Below are positions 31,337-39,589 of a stretch of 64,000 bases of DNA, in pieces; position 1 is the stretch's first letter, and the number at the start of each line of letters is the position of its first letter. The DNA is from Micromonospora rhizosphaerae. GTDB lineage: Bacteria; Actinomycetota; Actinomycetes; Mycobacteriales; Micromonosporaceae. Location of the stretch: NCBI RefSeq assembly GCF_900091465.1, contig NZ_FMHV01000002.1, positions 434,001 to 498,000 of the forward strand, written 5' to 3'. The notes under the pieces are model-generated. The model saw only the letters and a program-made list of their open reading frames with translations, did no database searches and was not told where the DNA came from. A program made the position numbers and the translations under genes.

Positions 31337-31864
31337 ATGCGTTTCAGCAGGAGCGTCGGAGTGGCGTTGGCCGCGGCCGCACTGGTCGCGGCCGCACCCA
31401 CCGCCGCGTCCGCCGCGAGCGGCGACATCGCCCCGGGCGCGTGGGAGCCGGCACCGCAGCCGGGGTTCGAGACGCCCGCCGGGGCACGGTGCGACTTCGC
31501 CGTACGCGTCGAGCCGATCGTGGACGAGGTCCGCAAGCTGACGCTGGCGACATACCCGGACGGCTCCCCGAAGCGGGAGTTGTACCAGGGGGCCCTGATC
31601 GACCGGGTGACGAACCTGGAGACCGGGGCCACCTCGACGGCGGACGCGAGCGGTAGCGCGCTGGTCGACTACGGCACCGACGGGTCGATGACCTGGTCCG
31701 TGACCGGGCCGGTGCTGCTCGGCTTCCGGGAGAACGGCGGTTCGCTGCCAAGGGGCGTGTGGATCGTCGACGGCCAGTTCGTGGTCGAGTTCAGCCTGAC
31801 CGGCGAGAAGACGATCACGATGCGGCACGGCACGACGCACAACGTCTGCACCGACGTCGACTGA
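31337..31864 (+). CDS. Small secreted protein of unknown function
   Basis: A 175-aa protein with a signal peptide (RFSRSVGVALAAAALVAAAP, cleavage likely after ASA) and a ~145-residue exported domain with two Cys (ARCDFAV and HNVCTDVD) that could form a disulfide between its ends. The domain is beta-rich and contains RVTNLETGATSTADASGSA. The start ATG has GGAG 5 nt upstream; a GTG six bases earlier is possible. It is divergent from the SARP-CGNR gene with SARP-like repeats in its upstream region, so it is a likely target. It resembles unnamed exported proteins of actinobacteria; no family is claimed. Confidence 0.75.
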   Translation: MRFSRSVGVALAAAALVAAAPTAASAASGDIAPGAWEPAPQPGFETPAGARCDFAVRVEPIVDEVRKLTLATYPDGSPKRELYQGALIDRVTNLETGATSTADASGSALVDYGTDGSMTWSVTGPVLLGFRENGGSLPRGVWIVDGQFVVEFSLTGEKTITMRHGTTHNVCTDVD

Positions 31865-31881
31865 GCAGCGGGAGCGAGCGA

Positions 31882-31909
31882 GGCCCGGGATCCCCGTGGA
31901 TCCCGGGCC
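31882..31909. terminator. Bidirectional hairpin between the secreted protein gene and ispF
   Basis: GGCCCGGGATCC (31882-31893) pairs perfectly with GGATCCCGGGCC (31898-31909) around CCGT, between two convergent genes. Confidence 0.8.
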
Positions 31910-31915
31910 GCCACG

Positions 31916-32398
31916 CTATTCGGCCGGGGCCTCGTACACCAGGGCCACCGCGATGCCGGTCAGCCCCTCGCCGCGCCCGGTGAAGCCGAGGCCGTCGGTG
32001 GTGGCGGCGGACACGGTGACCGGGGCGCCCACGGCCGCGGAGAGCACCCGCTGCGCCTCCTCACGGCGCGGACCGATCTTGGGCCGGTTACCGATCACCT
32101 GGACCGAGACGTTGCCGATCCGGAAGCCGGCCGCCCGCACCCGCCGGCCGCTCTCGGTGAGCAGCGCCACCCCGGACGCCCCGGCCCACTCCGGCTGGTC
32201 GACCCCGAAGTTGGCGCCCAGATCGCCGAGCCCGGCGGCGGAGAGCAGTGCGTTGCAGGCGGCGTGTGCGGCAACGTCGGCGTCCGAGTGCCCGGCCAGG
32301 CCGTCCTGCCCCGGCCAGTGCAGCCCGGCGACCCAGCAGGGCCGGCCGGCCTCGAACGCGTGCACGTCCGTGCCGATGGCCACCCGAGGAACGATCAT
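31916..32398 (-). CDS. ispF: 2-C-methyl-D-erythritol 2,4-cyclodiphosphate synthase
   Basis: A 160-aa trimeric enzyme of the MEP isoprenoid pathway. The metal ligands Asp and His lie in [10 protein letters not shown] and the partner His in [18 protein letters not shown] and the C-terminal [13 protein letters not shown] complete the family pattern. It cyclises CDP-methylerythritol 2-phosphate with loss of CMP. It lies 16 bp after ispD. A TACCCT box (32405-32410), 6 nt before the ATG, could add a leaderless internal promoter. In other actinobacteria cysS-rlmB follows directly; here it is 29 kb away. Confidence 0.95.
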   Translation of the reverse strand: MIVPRVAIGTDVHAFEAGRPCWVAGLHWPGQDGLAGHSDADVAAHAACNALLSAAGLGDLGANFGVDQPEWAGASGVALLTESGRRVRAAGFRIGNVSVQVIGNRPKIGPRREEAQRVLSAAVGAPVTVSAATTDGLGFTGRGEGLTGIAVALVYEAPAE

Positions 32399-32404
32399 GA
32401 CCCG

Positions 32405-32410
32405 AGGGTA
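32405..32410 (-). promoter_or_regulatory. Possible internal leaderless promoter of ispF
   Basis: TACCCT on the minus strand lies 6 nt before the ispF ATG, in the 16-bp gap after ispD. There is no Shine-Dalgarno. Confidence 0.35.
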
Positions 32411-32414
32411 CGCG

Positions 32415-33110
32415 TCAGGCCTCGGCTGCCAGCAGGTGCTCGGCGAGAGCCAGGTCGAACGGCCGGGTGATCTTGAGAGCGAGTTCCGAGCCGGGGACGC
32501 AGACCACCGGAACGCCCTGCTTCTCGACCAGGCCGGCGTCGTCCGTCAGCGGATCTCCAGCCGCGGCGTGCGCGGCGGTCAGCACCGGCCGGCGGAAGCC
32601 CTGCGGCGTCTGGACCGCGCGCAGCGCGGACCGGTCCACCGTGCCGAGGACCCGCTCACCGGCGTCGACCTCCTTGATCGTGTCGACCACCGGGAGGACC
32701 GGGATCACCGCGTCCTGGCCGGAGCGGACCGCCTCGGCGACCGACTCGACCAGCGCGGGCGGGGTGAGCGCCCGGGCGGCGTCGTGCACCAGGATGATCT
32801 CCGGCCCGGCGGGGACGGCGGCCAGCGCGGCCGCCACGGAGGCCTGCCGCTCCGCGCCGCCGGGCACGACGGTCACCGGGGCCACCGGCGCGAGCATCGA
32901 CCGGACCGACTCGACGTCGGCGGCCGGCGCCGCGACCACGATGGTGTGCACCGAGGGTGCCGCCGCGATCCGGCGTACCGCGTGCACCAGCAACGGCTCG
33001 CCGGCGAGCGGGCGGAGCGCCTTGGGGGCGCCGGGCCCGAGGCGCACGCCGGCACCGGCCGCAGGCACGAGGACCGCGACGTCACCGCGCGGATTGAGCT
33101 GCGCGGTCAC
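32415..33110 (-). CDS. ispD: 2-C-methyl-D-erythritol 4-phosphate cytidylyltransferase
   Basis: A 231-aa nucleotidyltransferase that couples MEP and CTP in isoprenoid synthesis. Visible motifs: [18 protein letters not shown] (nucleotide-binding loop), [16 protein letters not shown] and [10 protein letters not shown]. The GTG start has GAGGA 7 nt upstream. It lies 54 bp downstream of carD and just before ispF, an order conserved in actinobacteria. Its products may supply the prenyl donor for the UbiA-type enzyme of the PKS island, besides housekeeping use. Confidence 0.94.
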   Translation of the reverse strand: MTAQLNPRGDVAVLVPAAGAGVRLGPGAPKALRPLAGEPLLVHAVRRIAAAPSVHTIVVAAPAADVESVRSMLAPVAPVTVVPGGAERQASVAAALAAVPAGPEIILVHDAARALTPPALVESVAEAVRSGQDAVIPVLPVVDTIKEVDAGERVLGTVDRSALRAVQTPQGFRRPVLTAAHAAAGDPLTDDAGLVEKQGVPVVCVPGSELALKITRPFDLALAEHLLAAEA

Positions 33111-33164
33111 GTCGCGGTCCTCGGGTTTCTTTGCTACGGGGTGGGTACGAGGATGCTGTGAGAA

Positions 33165-33650
33165 CTAGGCCTCGGTCAGCACCTTGTCGAGCAGCGTCTC
33201 CGCCTCGTCCTTGGTGCTCTTCTCGGCCAGCGCGACCTCGCCGACGAGAATGTCGCGAGCCTTGGCGAGCATGCGCTTCTCGCCCGCGGACAGGCCCCGC
33301 TCCCGCTCCCGACGCCACAGGTCGCGGACGACCTCGGCGACCTTCAGCGGGTTGCCGGAGGCCAGCTTCTCCAGATTCGCCTTGTAACGCCGCGACCAGT
33401 TGGTCGGCTCCTCGGTGTGCGGTGCACGGAGCACGTCGAAGACCTTGCCCAGGCCCTCTTCGCCGACCACCTCTCGCACACCCACGATCTCGGCGTTCTC
33501 GGCGGGCACCCGGACCGTCAGGTCACCCTGCGCGACCCGCAGGACGAGATACTGCTTAGGCTCGCCCTTGATGACCCGAGTCTCGATTGCCTCGATGAGT
33601 GCGGCCCCGTGGTGGGGGTAAACAACGGTCTCGCCGACACTGAAAACCAT
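33165..33650 (-). CDS. carD: CarD-family transcriptional regulator
   Basis: A 161-aa global regulator. The N-terminal RNA-polymerase-interacting domain starts [20 protein letters not shown], and the C-terminal helical DNA-binding domain contains the conserved Trp in [15 protein letters not shown]. Family knowledge: CarD binds the beta subunit and stabilises open complexes, notably at rRNA promoters. The promoter on the minus strand has TACCCT ~50 nt upstream and a leader with AAAGGGG before the ATG. The carD-ispD-ispF order is conserved. Confidence 0.95.
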   Translation of the reverse strand: MVFSVGETVVYPHHGAALIEAIETRVIKGEPKQYLVLRVAQGDLTVRVPAENAEIVGVREVVGEEGLGKVFDVLRAPHTEEPTNWSRRYKANLEKLASGNPLKVAEVVRDLWRRERERGLSAGEKRMLAKARDILVGEVALAEKSTKDEAETLLDKVLTEA

Positions 33651-33979
33651 AGGTTCGAAACCCCTTTCGCTGTGTCTAGGGTAACACGCTCAGACACCGA
33701 TGTCTCACCGCTGTCCTGACCGTTGGCGCAGCTCAGGGGCCCTGTGAGAGGTATTTCTTCAGCTTGACAGGCGGTCAAACCGATGACTCCATCACACTCC
33801 GTGACCCGCGGATGACAACCCGGTACGGGTGATCGGAGCGTCGAATCTAGGGCGTTGCGCTCTTCCCATGGTATCTCTCCGATCGCGGACGCGCCCAGGT
33901 GTAGCGATACGCCGACCGGTGCGGGACGCTGGAGGTGGACGCGCGATGTCCGCTCACCGCGACGGTTCCTGGGGGTCCG
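33651..33979. promoter_or_regulatory. carD leader/promoter and gap to the 244-aa membrane protein gene
   Basis: This 329-bp AT-richer gap holds the carD promoter on the minus strand (-10 TACCCT near 33690, with the small palindrome AGACACCGATGTCT upstream). It also holds two short inverted repeats, TTGAC-AGGCG-GTCAA (33764-33778) and ACCCG-GTA-CGGGT (33818-33830). No gene is visible. Confidence 0.5.
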
Positions 33980-34714
33980 ATGGGCATGCCTGACGCAGAG
34001 GGCCACGGGCCACCGGACGGGCTGCCTGACCTGCCCCCGGAGTGGGGTCGGGTGGTCATCCCCGACGACGCCTCGGCGCTCGCCGAGGAGGCCCGGCAGG
34101 TCCGCCGCGAGCTGCGCCGGCGGGCGGCCGGGCAGCGCGGGCACCACCGACTCGGCCTGGCGCCCCGGCTGGACGGCCAGCCGCCGCTCGGCCTGCCGGT
34201 GCTGATCCTCCTGGTGGCCGTGCTCACCACCCTCACCGGGTTGGTGGCGGTCACCTGGCCCCGCTCGCCCCGGTCCGCGGGGAGCCCGACGGTCGTCCCG
34301 TACCCGACGACCAGCCTGCTCACCGACCGGCCGCTGCCAGCGCTGGACCTGGTCGACCCAGACGAGTCCCCGGTGCCGCTACGCGGCCTGCTGCCCGCGG
34401 TGATCATCCTGGTGGACGCGTGTCCATGCCCGGACCGGGTCGCCGAGGCGGCCGCCGCCGCACCGCCGAACGTCACCGTCGTCACCGTGGCCGGCGGTCG
34501 GGAGGTGCGCCGCCCCGCGCCGCCGTCCGCCGGAGCGCCGGTACACGCGTTGGCCGACCCGGCCGGCGGCCTGCGCGCCTTCCTCCACCTGCCTGCCCGC
34601 CCCGGTACGGCCACCGCCCTGCTGGTGGACCGGAACGGCACCCTGGTCCGGGTGGTGCCCGAGCTGGGCACGGTCGAGGACTACCGCGCTGACCTGGCGC
34701 GCATCGCCGCCTGA
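33980..34714 (+). CDS. Membrane-anchored protein with thioredoxin-like domain
   Basis: A 244-aa protein: a charged cytoplasmic part (1-70), one membrane segment (LGLPVLILLVAVLTTLTGLVAV) and an exported domain that begins PLPALDLVDPDESPVPLRGL and continues AVIILVDACPCPDRV. The order P-x-x-x-L-x-D-x-D, a beta-strand, then CPC followed by a helix resembles TlpA/ResA thioredoxin-like proteins, but the motif is CPC instead of CxxC. The start ATG at 33980 is close behind GGGGG; the ATG two codons later is equally good. It may be a thiol-redox or metal-binding protein. This assignment is tentative. Confidence 0.6.
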   Translation: MGMPDAEGHGPPDGLPDLPPEWGRVVIPDDASALAEEARQVRRELRRRAAGQRGHHRLGLAPRLDGQPPLGLPVLILLVAVLTTLTGLVAVTWPRSPRSAGSPTVVPYPTTSLLTDRPLPALDLVDPDESPVPLRGLLPAVIILVDACPCPDRVAEAAAAAPPNVTVVTVAGGREVRRPAPPSAGAPVHALADPAGGLRAFLHLPARPGTATALLVDRNGTLVRVVPELGTVEDYRADLARIAA

Positions 34715-34746
34715 TCGCCCCGGCCCGGCACCCGCCGGCGGCCGGC

Positions 34747-35316
34747 TCAGAAGACCGCGACCAGTCTGGCGTCGAGGTCCACCGCGCCGTCGGCCGCGGT
34801 GAACCGCACCAGCAGCGGGCCGCCGGCCGAGGTCAGCGCCAGCGTGGTCGGCGAGCCGGAGCAGGGCACCCGCTGCCCCGGCCGGTCATCGAGGGAGCCG
34901 GCGATCGTGACCGTGAGAGCCCCGGAGCCGGAGCACGTGACCACCAGCATGTGCCGTTCGCCGTACGACGAGCTGGACTGGCGGGCCAGCGGAACGTCCC
35001 CCGCCGCCAGGCGGGACCGGTCCTCCCAGACGACGTGCGAGACCTCCGGCATCGCCGCGCCGGACTTCTGGTGGAGCACCAGCGGTTCGTCCGGATCTGC
35101 CCCCGTGGCCTGAATGATGTACCCGTTCTCGGGGTCGACCAGGAACCGGTCCACCGGGCTCTGTTCCACCGGCGCCGGGGCTGAACTCAGCGCCGCCGGG
35201 ACCGGACCGCTGGCCGGCGCGGCCGCGCGCCACCACCATCCGCCAGCCGCCAGCGCGGCCAGCGCCAACCCGGCGATCAGCCCACCGCGCAACCGGTCGT
35301 CCGCCCCCGCGCCCAT
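34747..35316 (-). CDS. Membrane-anchored protein of unknown function
   Basis: A 189-aa protein with one N-terminal membrane segment (GGLIAGLALAALAAGGWWW), a Pro/Ala-rich linker and an extracytoplasmic beta-rich domain of ~130 residues with two Cys (VTCSGSGALT and RVPCSGSP). The start ATG (MGAGADDRLRGG) lies 6 nt from TACGCT (35323-35328), so it is leaderless. It is convergent with the thioredoxin-like gene. No family was recognised. Confidence 0.68.
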   Translation of the reverse strand: MGAGADDRLRGGLIAGLALAALAAGGWWWRAAAPASGPVPAALSSAPAPVEQSPVDRFLVDPENGYIIQATGADPDEPLVLHQKSGAAMPEVSHVVWEDRSRLAAGDVPLARQSSSSYGERHMLVVTCSGSGALTVTIAGSLDDRPGQRVPCSGSPTTLALTSAGGPLLVRFTAADGAVDLDARLVAVF

Positions 35317-35322
35317 GCGGCG

Positions 35323-35328
35323 AGCGTA
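35323..35328 (-). promoter_or_regulatory. -10 box of the 189-aa membrane protein gene
   Basis: TACGCT on the minus strand lies 6 nt before the ATG, with no Shine-Dalgarno. Confidence 0.4.
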
Positions 35329-35437
35329 GCCCCGGCGGCGACGCTGTCCGGCCACGAACCCGGGCGCCGGTGCGTTCCGCCGTCTCCCGGACGCCCCCGG
35401 CACCCCGCCGGGCCGGGGCGACCACGGACGACGGCGG

Positions 35438-36487
35438 TCAATCGGTGCGGTCGAGGAGCGCGGCGTATAGGGTCAGGCCCGGTCCGAAGGCGAGCAGCAC
35501 GATCCCGTCCGGCGGTGCCGCGGCCCGACGCAGCCGATCCAGGATCAGCAGCACGGTCGGCGAGGAGCAGTTGCCGTGCTCGTCCAGCGTGGCCCGGGAC
35601 GCCGCCAGCGCCTCCGGCGGCAGCGCCAGCTCCCGTTCCACCACGTTGAGGATGCGCGGCCCGCCCGGGTGCACCGCCCAGCCGTCCACCTCGGACGCGG
35701 CCCGGCCGTGCCGGGCCAGCAGGCCGTGGACCAGACCCCGGACGTGGTGGGAAAGCACCTGCGGGACCTTCGCCGACAGCCCCATCCGGAAGCCGGTGTC
35801 GGTGACGTCCCAGGTCATGTGGTCGGCGGTCGACGTGTCGGTGACCGAGCTGACCTCGCGCAGCGCGTACCCCCGGCCGCCGGGGACGACCACGGCGGCG
35901 ACCGCGGCGTCCGAGAAGAGCGCGTGCGAGACGATCTGCTGGGTGTCCACCCGCGCGCTGGCGGGCTGGATGTGCAGGCTGGTGAGCTCCGCGCAGAGCA
36001 GCAGCGCCGGCCGCCCCCGGGCGGTGACGAAGTCGCCGGCCGCGCCGAGCCCGGGCAGCGCGGCGTAGCAGCCCATGTGACCGACGAACATCCGCTGGGT
36101 GTCCGGGGCCATGCCCAGGTCCCGGGCGAGCAGAATGTCCAGCCCCGGGGTGGCGTACCCGGTGCAGGAGCAGACGATGAACAGGCCGACGTCGCCGGCG
36201 TCCAGGCCGGCCGAGGTGAGCGCCCGGCCCACCGCCTCCTTGCCCAGCGGCAGCGCCTCGACCTGGTAGCGCCGCATCCGGCGCTCGGTCGGCCAGTCCG
36301 AGACGTCCTCCAGCAGCGGGTTGACCGCCGCCTGCCGGCGGGAGACGCCGGAGTTGGCGAAGATCCGCTCGGCGAGCGCCCGGGTGCTGCCGGAGAAGTG
36401 CCTCGAGAAGAAGCCCGCCCAAAGTTCGTCCTGCCCGACGGCCGGCGGGTACGCCGTACCCAGACCCGCGATCACCGGCACGGCCAT
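35438..36487 (-). CDS. Type III polyketide synthase
   Basis: A 349-aa chalcone/stilbene-synthase-fold homodimeric synthase. The catalytic triad is visible: Cys140 (GHMGCYAALPG), His273 (WAVHPGGPRIL) and Asn306 (DEHGNCSSPTV). Family knowledge: it extends an acyl-CoA starter with malonyl-CoA and cyclises the chain to alkylresorcinols, alkylpyrones or related phenols. The start is ATG (MAVPVIAGLG) with AGAGGT 7 nt upstream. It is followed in the cluster by an ACAD-like flavoprotein, a methyltransferase and a UbiA prenyltransferase, a set that suggests a methylated, prenylated alkyl-(hydro)quinone product. Confidence 0.92.
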   Translation of the reverse strand: MAVPVIAGLGTAYPPAVGQDELWAGFFSRHFSGSTRALAERIFANSGVSRRQAAVNPLLEDVSDWPTERRMRRYQVEALPLGKEAVGRALTSAGLDAGDVGLFIVCSCTGYATPGLDILLARDLGMAPDTQRMFVGHMGCYAALPGLGAAGDFVTARGRPALLLCAELTSLHIQPASARVDTQQIVSHALFSDAAVAAVVVPGGRGYALREVSSVTDTSTADHMTWDVTDTGFRMGLSAKVPQVLSHHVRGLVHGLLARHGRAASEVDGWAVHPGGPRILNVVERELALPPEALAASRATLDEHGNCSSPTVLLILDRLRRAAAPPDGIVLLAFGPGLTLYAALLDRTD

Positions 36488-36579
36488 GTCCCCCACCTCT
36501 CGTTCGCGAGCCCCGTGGTCACCGCGCCGCCCCTCGTTCGCGACGTCGGGACCCGCACCCCCGGCTCGTTCCTCACGCT

Positions 36580-37746
36580 TCACCAACGAGGGGCCGAGCC
36601 GTCGCGGTCCGGGTCGCCGCCGAGCGCCGCTATGCCGAGCCAGTCGGCGCAGACGTCCGAGGTGGCCGGGTGCAGCGATCCGCACCGGGCGTCCCGGTAG
36701 AGCCGTTCCAGCGGGTGGCCCCGGCGGGTCGCCGAGGTGCCGGCCGCCTCCAGCATGGACGCCGCCACCTCGGCGGCGGTGGTGCCGGCCATCAGCTTGG
36801 CCCGCCACACCCAGCGGTTCGTCTCCGCGTCGCCGGGCGCCTCGTCGACCCGGCGGGCCGCCTCGGCCACCACCAGTTCGGCCGCCGCGGCCGCCGCGTC
36901 CGCCCGGCCGAGGCGGGCCCGGACCGCCGGCAGGCCGGCGAGGTTGCGGGCGTTCAGGTGCTCGGCGGCGGCGTCGATCGCCGCCCGGGCCACCCCGACG
37001 TAGACGGCGGCGTAGCTGGCCACCAGCCAGTGCGGCATGAGCTGGGCGACCACCAGGGCCAGCCCCTCCACCCCGCCGAGCAGCCGGTCGGCCGGGACGG
37101 TGACGTCCAGGTGCAGGTCGTGCGAGGAGGTGGCGCGCATGCCGAGCGAGTCCCAGGTCGGTTCGACGGTCAACCCGTCCCCGGCCGGGACCAGGAACTG
37201 GGAGACCACCGACTGGTCGGCGGCGCTGCGCGCGGCCACCAGGTACCCGTCGGCGTGCCCGGCCCCGGAGCAGAAGGTCTTGCTGCCCTTGAGGTGCCAG
37301 CCGCCGTCGACCGGCTCGTACACGGTGCTGAGCTGGGACAACCGGGCGCCCGCGCCGCGCTCGCTCATCGCCACCGCGTACCAGGAGCCCTCGGCCGCCG
37401 CGCGGAGCAGCCGGTCGCGGGCGGCCAGCGCCTCCTCCGGTACGCCGAGCGCCTCGGCCAACTCCTCCGTGACCGCGCCGAGCGCGCCGGTGACCGAGGC
37501 GTGCATGTTGAAGACCAGGGCGGTGGCGCCATTGCCCCGGGCCAGCTCGATGGCGACGGTGGCGTACTCGGCGAAGGTGGCCCCCGCCCCGCCCAGCTCG
37601 CGGGGCACCATCAGCCCGAAGAGCCCGACGTCCCGCAGGTCGCCGAAGTCGTCGACCGGGAAGGAGCCGTCCCGGTCGTGCTCCGCCGCGCGGGCGGCCA
37701 GTCGCGGCGCCAACCGGCGCGCCGCCTCCAGCGCGTGCACAGTCAT
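36580..37746 (-). CDS. Acyl-CoA dehydrogenase-fold flavoprotein
   Basis: A 388-aa protein of the ACAD superfamily: an alpha-helical N-terminal domain (VGLFGLMVPRELGGAGATF), the beta-domain segment YAVAMSERGAGARLS, SSHDLHLDVTVPADRLLG, and a C-terminal helix bundle ending LYRDARCGSLHPATSDVCADWLG. Family knowledge: this fold includes acyl-CoA dehydrogenases and FMN/FAD hydroxylases. I could not identify the usual catalytic Glu, so a hydroxylase or reductase role acting on the PKS product is as likely as dehydrogenation. GAAGGGGG precedes the ATG. It belongs to the type III PKS cluster. Confidence 0.82.
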   Translation of the reverse strand: MTVHALEAARRLAPRLAARAAEHDRDGSFPVDDFGDLRDVGLFGLMVPRELGGAGATFAEYATVAIELARGNGATALVFNMHASVTGALGAVTEELAEALGVPEEALAARDRLLRAAAEGSWYAVAMSERGAGARLSQLSTVYEPVDGGWHLKGSKTFCSGAGHADGYLVAARSAADQSVVSQFLVPAGDGLTVEPTWDSLGMRATSSHDLHLDVTVPADRLLGGVEGLALVVAQLMPHWLVASYAAVYVGVARAAIDAAAEHLNARNLAGLPAVRARLGRADAAAAAAELVVAEAARRVDEAPGDAETNRWVWRAKLMAGTTAAEVAASMLEAAGTSATRRGHPLERLYRDARCGSLHPATSDVCADWLGIAALGGDPDRDGSAPRW

Positions 37747-37789
37747 GTCGCCCCCTTCTCGGCGTCCCCTCTACCCCGGGCGGCCCCGG

Positions 37790-38566
37790 CTACCCGCTCC
37801 GGACCCCGTGGCCCTGGTACAGCACGGCGGTGGACCAGGTCGGCACGATCCGCGGCTCCGTCCCTCCCGGACCGGCGGTCGGGCCGGTGCCCACCCTGGA
37901 CGCGCGCAGCCGGCGGAGCAGCCACGCGACCGCCCCGCCCAGCTCCGGGCGGATCCCGCGCAGCCGCAGCTGGACGCCGTGCCGGGCGCACTCGCCGACC
38001 AGGGCGCGGGCGTCCACGAACAACCGTGGATCATGGATGCCGCGCGGCACGGTGGGGAGCCGCTCGCCGATCCGCACCGCCAGCAGCCGGCACAGCGCGG
38101 TGTCGTTGAGGGTGTCCAGCACCAGCAGGCCACCCGGCCGCAGCAGCCGGCACGCCTCGGCGACCGCGCGCCGCCAGTCCGGCACGTGCTCCAGCAGCTC
38201 GCCGGCGGCCACCACGTCAGCGCAGCCGTCGGCGAGCGGGACCGCCGTGGCGTCGGCGTTGACCACGGTCACCCCGTGCGCGGCGGCCTGGTCCAGGGCG
38301 GATTGGGTGAGGTCCACCCCGAGGTGCCGGTAGCCCTTCCCGGCCAGGTGCGGGGCGAGCAGGCCGGCCCCGCAGCCGAGGTCGACCAGGAGGGCGGCCG
38401 GCCGGGGCGCCGGCGGCACCAGCGCGGCGCGGGCCCGGGCCAGCCAGTGCAGCATGGCGAACGCACCGTCCGGCCGCCACCACTCGCCGGCCAGGTCGTC
38501 GTACTGGCGGGGGTCGTTGGGCGGCAGCACCCGGGGTGGTGTGGACACCGGGGCACCGTCTCGCAT
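37790..38566 (-). CDS. SAM-dependent methyltransferase, UbiG-like
   Basis: A 258-aa class I methyltransferase. Motif I is LLVDLGCGAGLLAPHLAG, motif II ADVVAAGELLEHVPDW, and post-motif RLLRPGGLLVLDTLND. The N-terminal NDPRQYDDLAGEWWRPDGAF matches UbiG-type O-methyltransferases of quinone pathways. Placed between the flavoprotein gene and the divergent UbiA gene, it probably methylates a hydroxyl of the PKS-derived ring (inference). The ATG is 45 bp from the divergent UbiA start. Confidence 0.87.
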   Translation of the reverse strand: MRDGAPVSTPPRVLPPNDPRQYDDLAGEWWRPDGAFAMLHWLARARAALVPPAPRPAALLVDLGCGAGLLAPHLAGKGYRHLGVDLTQSALDQAAAHGVTVVNADATAVPLADGCADVVAAGELLEHVPDWRRAVAEACRLLRPGGLLVLDTLNDTALCRLLAVRIGERLPTVPRGIHDPRLFVDARALVGECARHGVQLRLRGIRPELGGAVAWLLRRLRASRVGTGPTAGPGGTEPRIVPTWSTAVLYQGHGVRSG

Positions 38567-38611
38567 GGACTGAGCGTGGCACGACTCCCCGGTAACAACC
38601 AGACTTCCCTT

Positions 38612-39451
38612 ATGTCGTCCACGGTGTTAGGGCTGGTCAGGGCGAGCCATCCGGAACCGGTCGCCGCGGTCACCGCGGTGGCCGGGCTGCTGGCGTGGGG
38701 TGTCGGGCACCGCCCGGCCGGCATCGCCGCCGTGGCGCTCACCGTGCTGGCCAGCCAGCTCGCCGTGGGCTGGAGCAACGACCTGATCGACGCGGACCGG
38801 GACGCCACGGTGGGGCGTACCGACAAACCCGTGGTCGCCGGCGCGGTCCGACGGCGCACGCTCGGCCTGGCCGTCCGCGTGGCGGTGCCGGCGACCCTCC
38901 TGCTGGCCCTGACCACCAACCGCACGGCCGCGCTCTGCGCCACGGTCGGGCTGGGCGCCGGGCTGCTCTACAACTGGCCGCTGAAGGCGACCCCGCTCTC
39001 GGTGCTGCCGTACGCCGTGTCCTTCGGGGCGCTGCCCGCCTTCGTGGTGCTGGCGTTGCCCGGCGCGCCGCCGCCGCCGTACTGGCTGGTCGGCGCCGCG
39101 GCCCTGCTGGGCGCCGGCGCGCACTTCGCCAACGTCCTGCCCGACCTGGCCGACGACGCCCGGACCGGGGTGCGCGGGCTGCCGCACCGGCTCGGCCCGG
39201 CCGGCAGCCGGGCCGCCGCCGCCGGGCTGCTGCTCGCCGCCACCGTCGCGCTGGTCGTCGGGCCGCCCGGGCCGCCGTCGTGGGCCGGCCTGTCGGCGGT
39301 CGCGGCCGCCATCCTGGTGCCGGTCCTTGGCTGGTACGCGAGCCGCGCCGCCGCCCGGGGCGGCGGCCGCCCGGTGGCCGCCTTCCGGGCGGTGATGGTG
39401 GTGGCGCTCATCGACGTGGTTCTGCTGGTGGCGAGCGGCCGGGTGATCTGA
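38612..39451 (+). CDS. UbiA-family prenyltransferase
   Basis: A 279-aa membrane enzyme with seven to nine hydrophobic helices. The first Asp-rich motif is NDLIDADRDATVGRTDKP (NDxxDxxxD) and the second is LPDLADDARTGVRGLP. Family knowledge: it transfers a prenyl diphosphate tail to an aromatic or other acceptor. Its position next to the methyltransferase and type III PKS suggests prenylation of the alkyl-hydroquinone product. The ATG has no Shine-Dalgarno; GGTAACAACC upstream may hold the -10. Confidence 0.9.
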   Translation: MSSTVLGLVRASHPEPVAAVTAVAGLLAWGVGHRPAGIAAVALTVLASQLAVGWSNDLIDADRDATVGRTDKPVVAGAVRRRTLGLAVRVAVPATLLLALTTNRTAALCATVGLGAGLLYNWPLKATPLSVLPYAVSFGALPAFVVLALPGAPPPPYWLVGAAALLGAGAHFANVLPDLADDARTGVRGLPHRLGPAGSRAAAAGLLLAATVALVVGPPGPPSWAGLSAVAAAILVPVLGWYASRAAARGGGRPVAAFRAVMVVALIDVVLLVASGRVI

Positions 39452-39589
39452 CCGGCACCCGGGAAGGTGGCATTACCGGGTCGGCGTGCGGCCGTCGATC
39501 AGCCCCAACTACCCTGGAGCGCGGTCTGCGCGGGTATGGCCACCGTGCCCGGCGTACGGCCGGGTGGGATTGTGACGAGGAGGACCGAC

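Noticed and set aside
33645..33670. tRNA-like T-arm (GGTTCGAAACCC)
   Set aside because: It is a short palindrome in the carD leader; no acceptor stem, D-arm or anticodon arm can be built around it.
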